Assembly (NCBI GenBank): GCA_965215295.1
Contig: OZ244045.1
Coordinates: 2,604,001 to 2,668,000, forward strand
Source of the DNA: HK1 sp965215295
Lineage (GTDB): Bacteria > Pseudomonadota > Gammaproteobacteria > HK1
Length of the DNA: 64,000 bases
Direction: 5' to 3'
The notes beneath the pieces were generated by a model. It saw only the letters and a list, made by a program, of their open reading frames with translations. It was not told the origin of the DNA and did no database searches. The position numbers and the translations under genes are program-made. Below, piece by piece: positions 63,263 through 64,000 of the stretch (position 1 is its first letter; every line of letters starts with the position of its first letter).

Positions 63263-63841
63263 ATGGCAAATTTTGCAAGTGCTTTGAAGGACGAGATCAG
63301 CCGGATCGCACGCAGTGAAATCCGGAAACAGACGGCGGGAACCGCAAAGGCGGTATCCCAGGGGCAGCGTGACGTTGCCGCCTTGAAACGCCAGATTGAA
63401 GATCTCCAGAACAAGCTCTCGTCCCCGCGCGCTCAGGACGCACCCCAGCAGAAGGCCGGCAGGAAAACGTCGAGCCGGAAAGCAGCGACGAAGAAGAAGG
63501 CCGCCCGGGCAGCATCCGGTTCCGGCCAGAAGTCTCCGCGCTCGCGATTCTCCGTGAAGGGCCTGAAGGCGCATCGGGAACGTCTCGGACTTTCCGCCGA
63601 CAACTACGGCAAGCTGATCGGTGTCTCGGGGCTGTCGATCTACAACTGGGAACAGGAAAAGGCCCGCCCCCGGGAGAGCAGCATCGCGGCAATGATGGCG
63701 ATCAGGGGGATCGGAAAACGCGAAGTCGCCGAACGCCTGAAGGCGCTCGCAAAGCCGCAGCCGAAAGCCAACCAGAAGGCGAACGGCAAGGCCGGCAAAG
63801 CCAGCAAGGCCGACAAAGCCAGCAAGGCCGACAAGGGCTAG
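63263..63841 (+). CDS. XRE-type HTH protein with coiled coil and H1-like tails
   Basis: 192 residues in three parts. Residues 1-55 form an amphipathic coiled coil (LKDEISRIARSEIRKQ, RDVAALKRQIEDLQNKL). Residues 60-95 form a Lys/Ala/Ser-rich basic stretch (KTSSRKAATKKKAARAASG). Residues 98-165 form a lambda-repressor-like helix-turn-helix (LKAHRERLGLSADNYGKLIGVSGLSIYNWEQEKARPRES). The tail repeats Lys-Ala-Ser-Lys-Ala-Asp-Lys. It looks like a nucleoid-associated or transcription factor that binds DNA both specifically and through charge. ATG 63263; the AGAGGGTAGAGG stretch upstream may be the ribosome site. Confidence 0.8.
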   Translation: MANFASALKDEISRIARSEIRKQTAGTAKAVSQGQRDVAALKRQIEDLQNKLSSPRAQDAPQQKAGRKTSSRKAATKKKAARAASGSGQKSPRSRFSVKGLKAHRERLGLSADNYGKLIGVSGLSIYNWEQEKARPRESSIAAMMAIRGIGKREVAERLKALAKPQPKANQKANGKAGKASKADKASKADKG

Positions 63842-63953
63842 ACCGAAAGCCGATCGACCGATGGCACGCGCCCGCTTCCGCACGGAGCGGGCGCAGTAGT
63901 TACGCCCTTCCCCTTCCCCTTCCCCTTCCTCTGTCCGACCCGGCGAGGCGACG

Positions 63954-64000
63954 CTACGCCCACGGCGGCTTCACGTTCCACCGCTCCCAGCTCGTGGTCT
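63954..64000 (-). CDS. Possible C-terminal end of a gene entering from the right
   Basis: Reading leftward from the window edge gives ...TSWERWNVKPPWA and a stop at 63954-63956. The aromatic, compact ending looks like a protein terminus rather than random GC-rich sequence, but only 14 residues are visible and no family can be named. A (TTCCCC)n run at 63907-63930 separates it from the HTH gene. Confidence 0.3.
   Translation of the reverse strand, partial: TTSWERWNVKPPWA

Overview
The window is a 64 kb, very GC-rich bacterial chromosome segment. It comes most likely from an uncultured gammaproteobacterium. The indicators are the divergent rhlB / trxA-rho block, a two-subunit glycyl-tRNA synthetase (glyQ-glyS) followed by plsC, the rplM-rpsI pair, coq7, dsbB, a DUF1820 gene (52049-52384) and lgt. 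The genus cannot be named. A marine or host-associated methylated-amine user is an inference from gene content.

Layout. 1-10 kb: a leftward cluster with a twin-arginine substrate-binding protein, livH, livM, livG, livF, an MttB-family methyltransferase and an MFS transporter. Trimethylamine monooxygenase (tmm) diverges from it. 10-20 kb: a TPR protein, glyQ-glyS, an amidohydrolase, plsC, an L,D-transpeptidase and a TPR envelope protein. 20-25 kb: a TauD-type dioxygenase, a small membrane protein, an amidase and an MFS transporter. 25-30 kb: an aapJQMP general amino-acid ABC transporter. 30-36 kb: a BKACE-family enzyme, a DsbA/FrnE-like protein, a zincless Fpg/Nei glycosylase, a SocA/Panacea-like gene coupled to a proteasome-type Ntn-hydrolase, and gamma-glutamyltransferase. 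36-45 kb: CaiD-like hydratase, ADP-forming acyl-CoA synthetase and acyl-CoA dehydrogenase, then a lone GmrSD-type defence gene, then carnitine dehydrogenase and a second BKACE enzyme (probable dehydrocarnitine cleavage). 45-64 kb: a Phd/VapC module with a damaged toxin end, a YyaL-type thioredoxin-domain protein, lgt, tRNA-Gln, rpsI-rplM, coq7, CYTH, DUF1992, DUF1820, creatininase family, SDR, dsbB with a truncated aminotransferase, pterin dehydratase, dienelactone hydrolase, hemB, a cupin dioxygenase, a carboxylesterase, rhlB, trxA, rho and an HTH protein with a histone-H1-like tail.

How the genes fit together. Carnitine dehydrogenase plus a BKACE enzyme would convert carnitine to betainyl-CoA/glycine betaine and acetoacetate. 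The MttB-family methyltransferase with its own transporter would act on a methylated amine, and Tmm oxidises trimethylamine. This points to a methylated-amine economy, but the MttB substrate is not shown by sequence.

The most striking structural feature is a series of unrelated tandem duplications (units of 15, 36, 41, 45, 60, 68, 112, 113, 131 and 188 bp). They sit at gene ends, between genes, and in frame inside GlyS, the acyl-CoA synthetase and gamma-glutamyltransferase. The best candidate for an undescribed system is the SocA/Panacea-like plus proteasome-like pair at 32922-34123.
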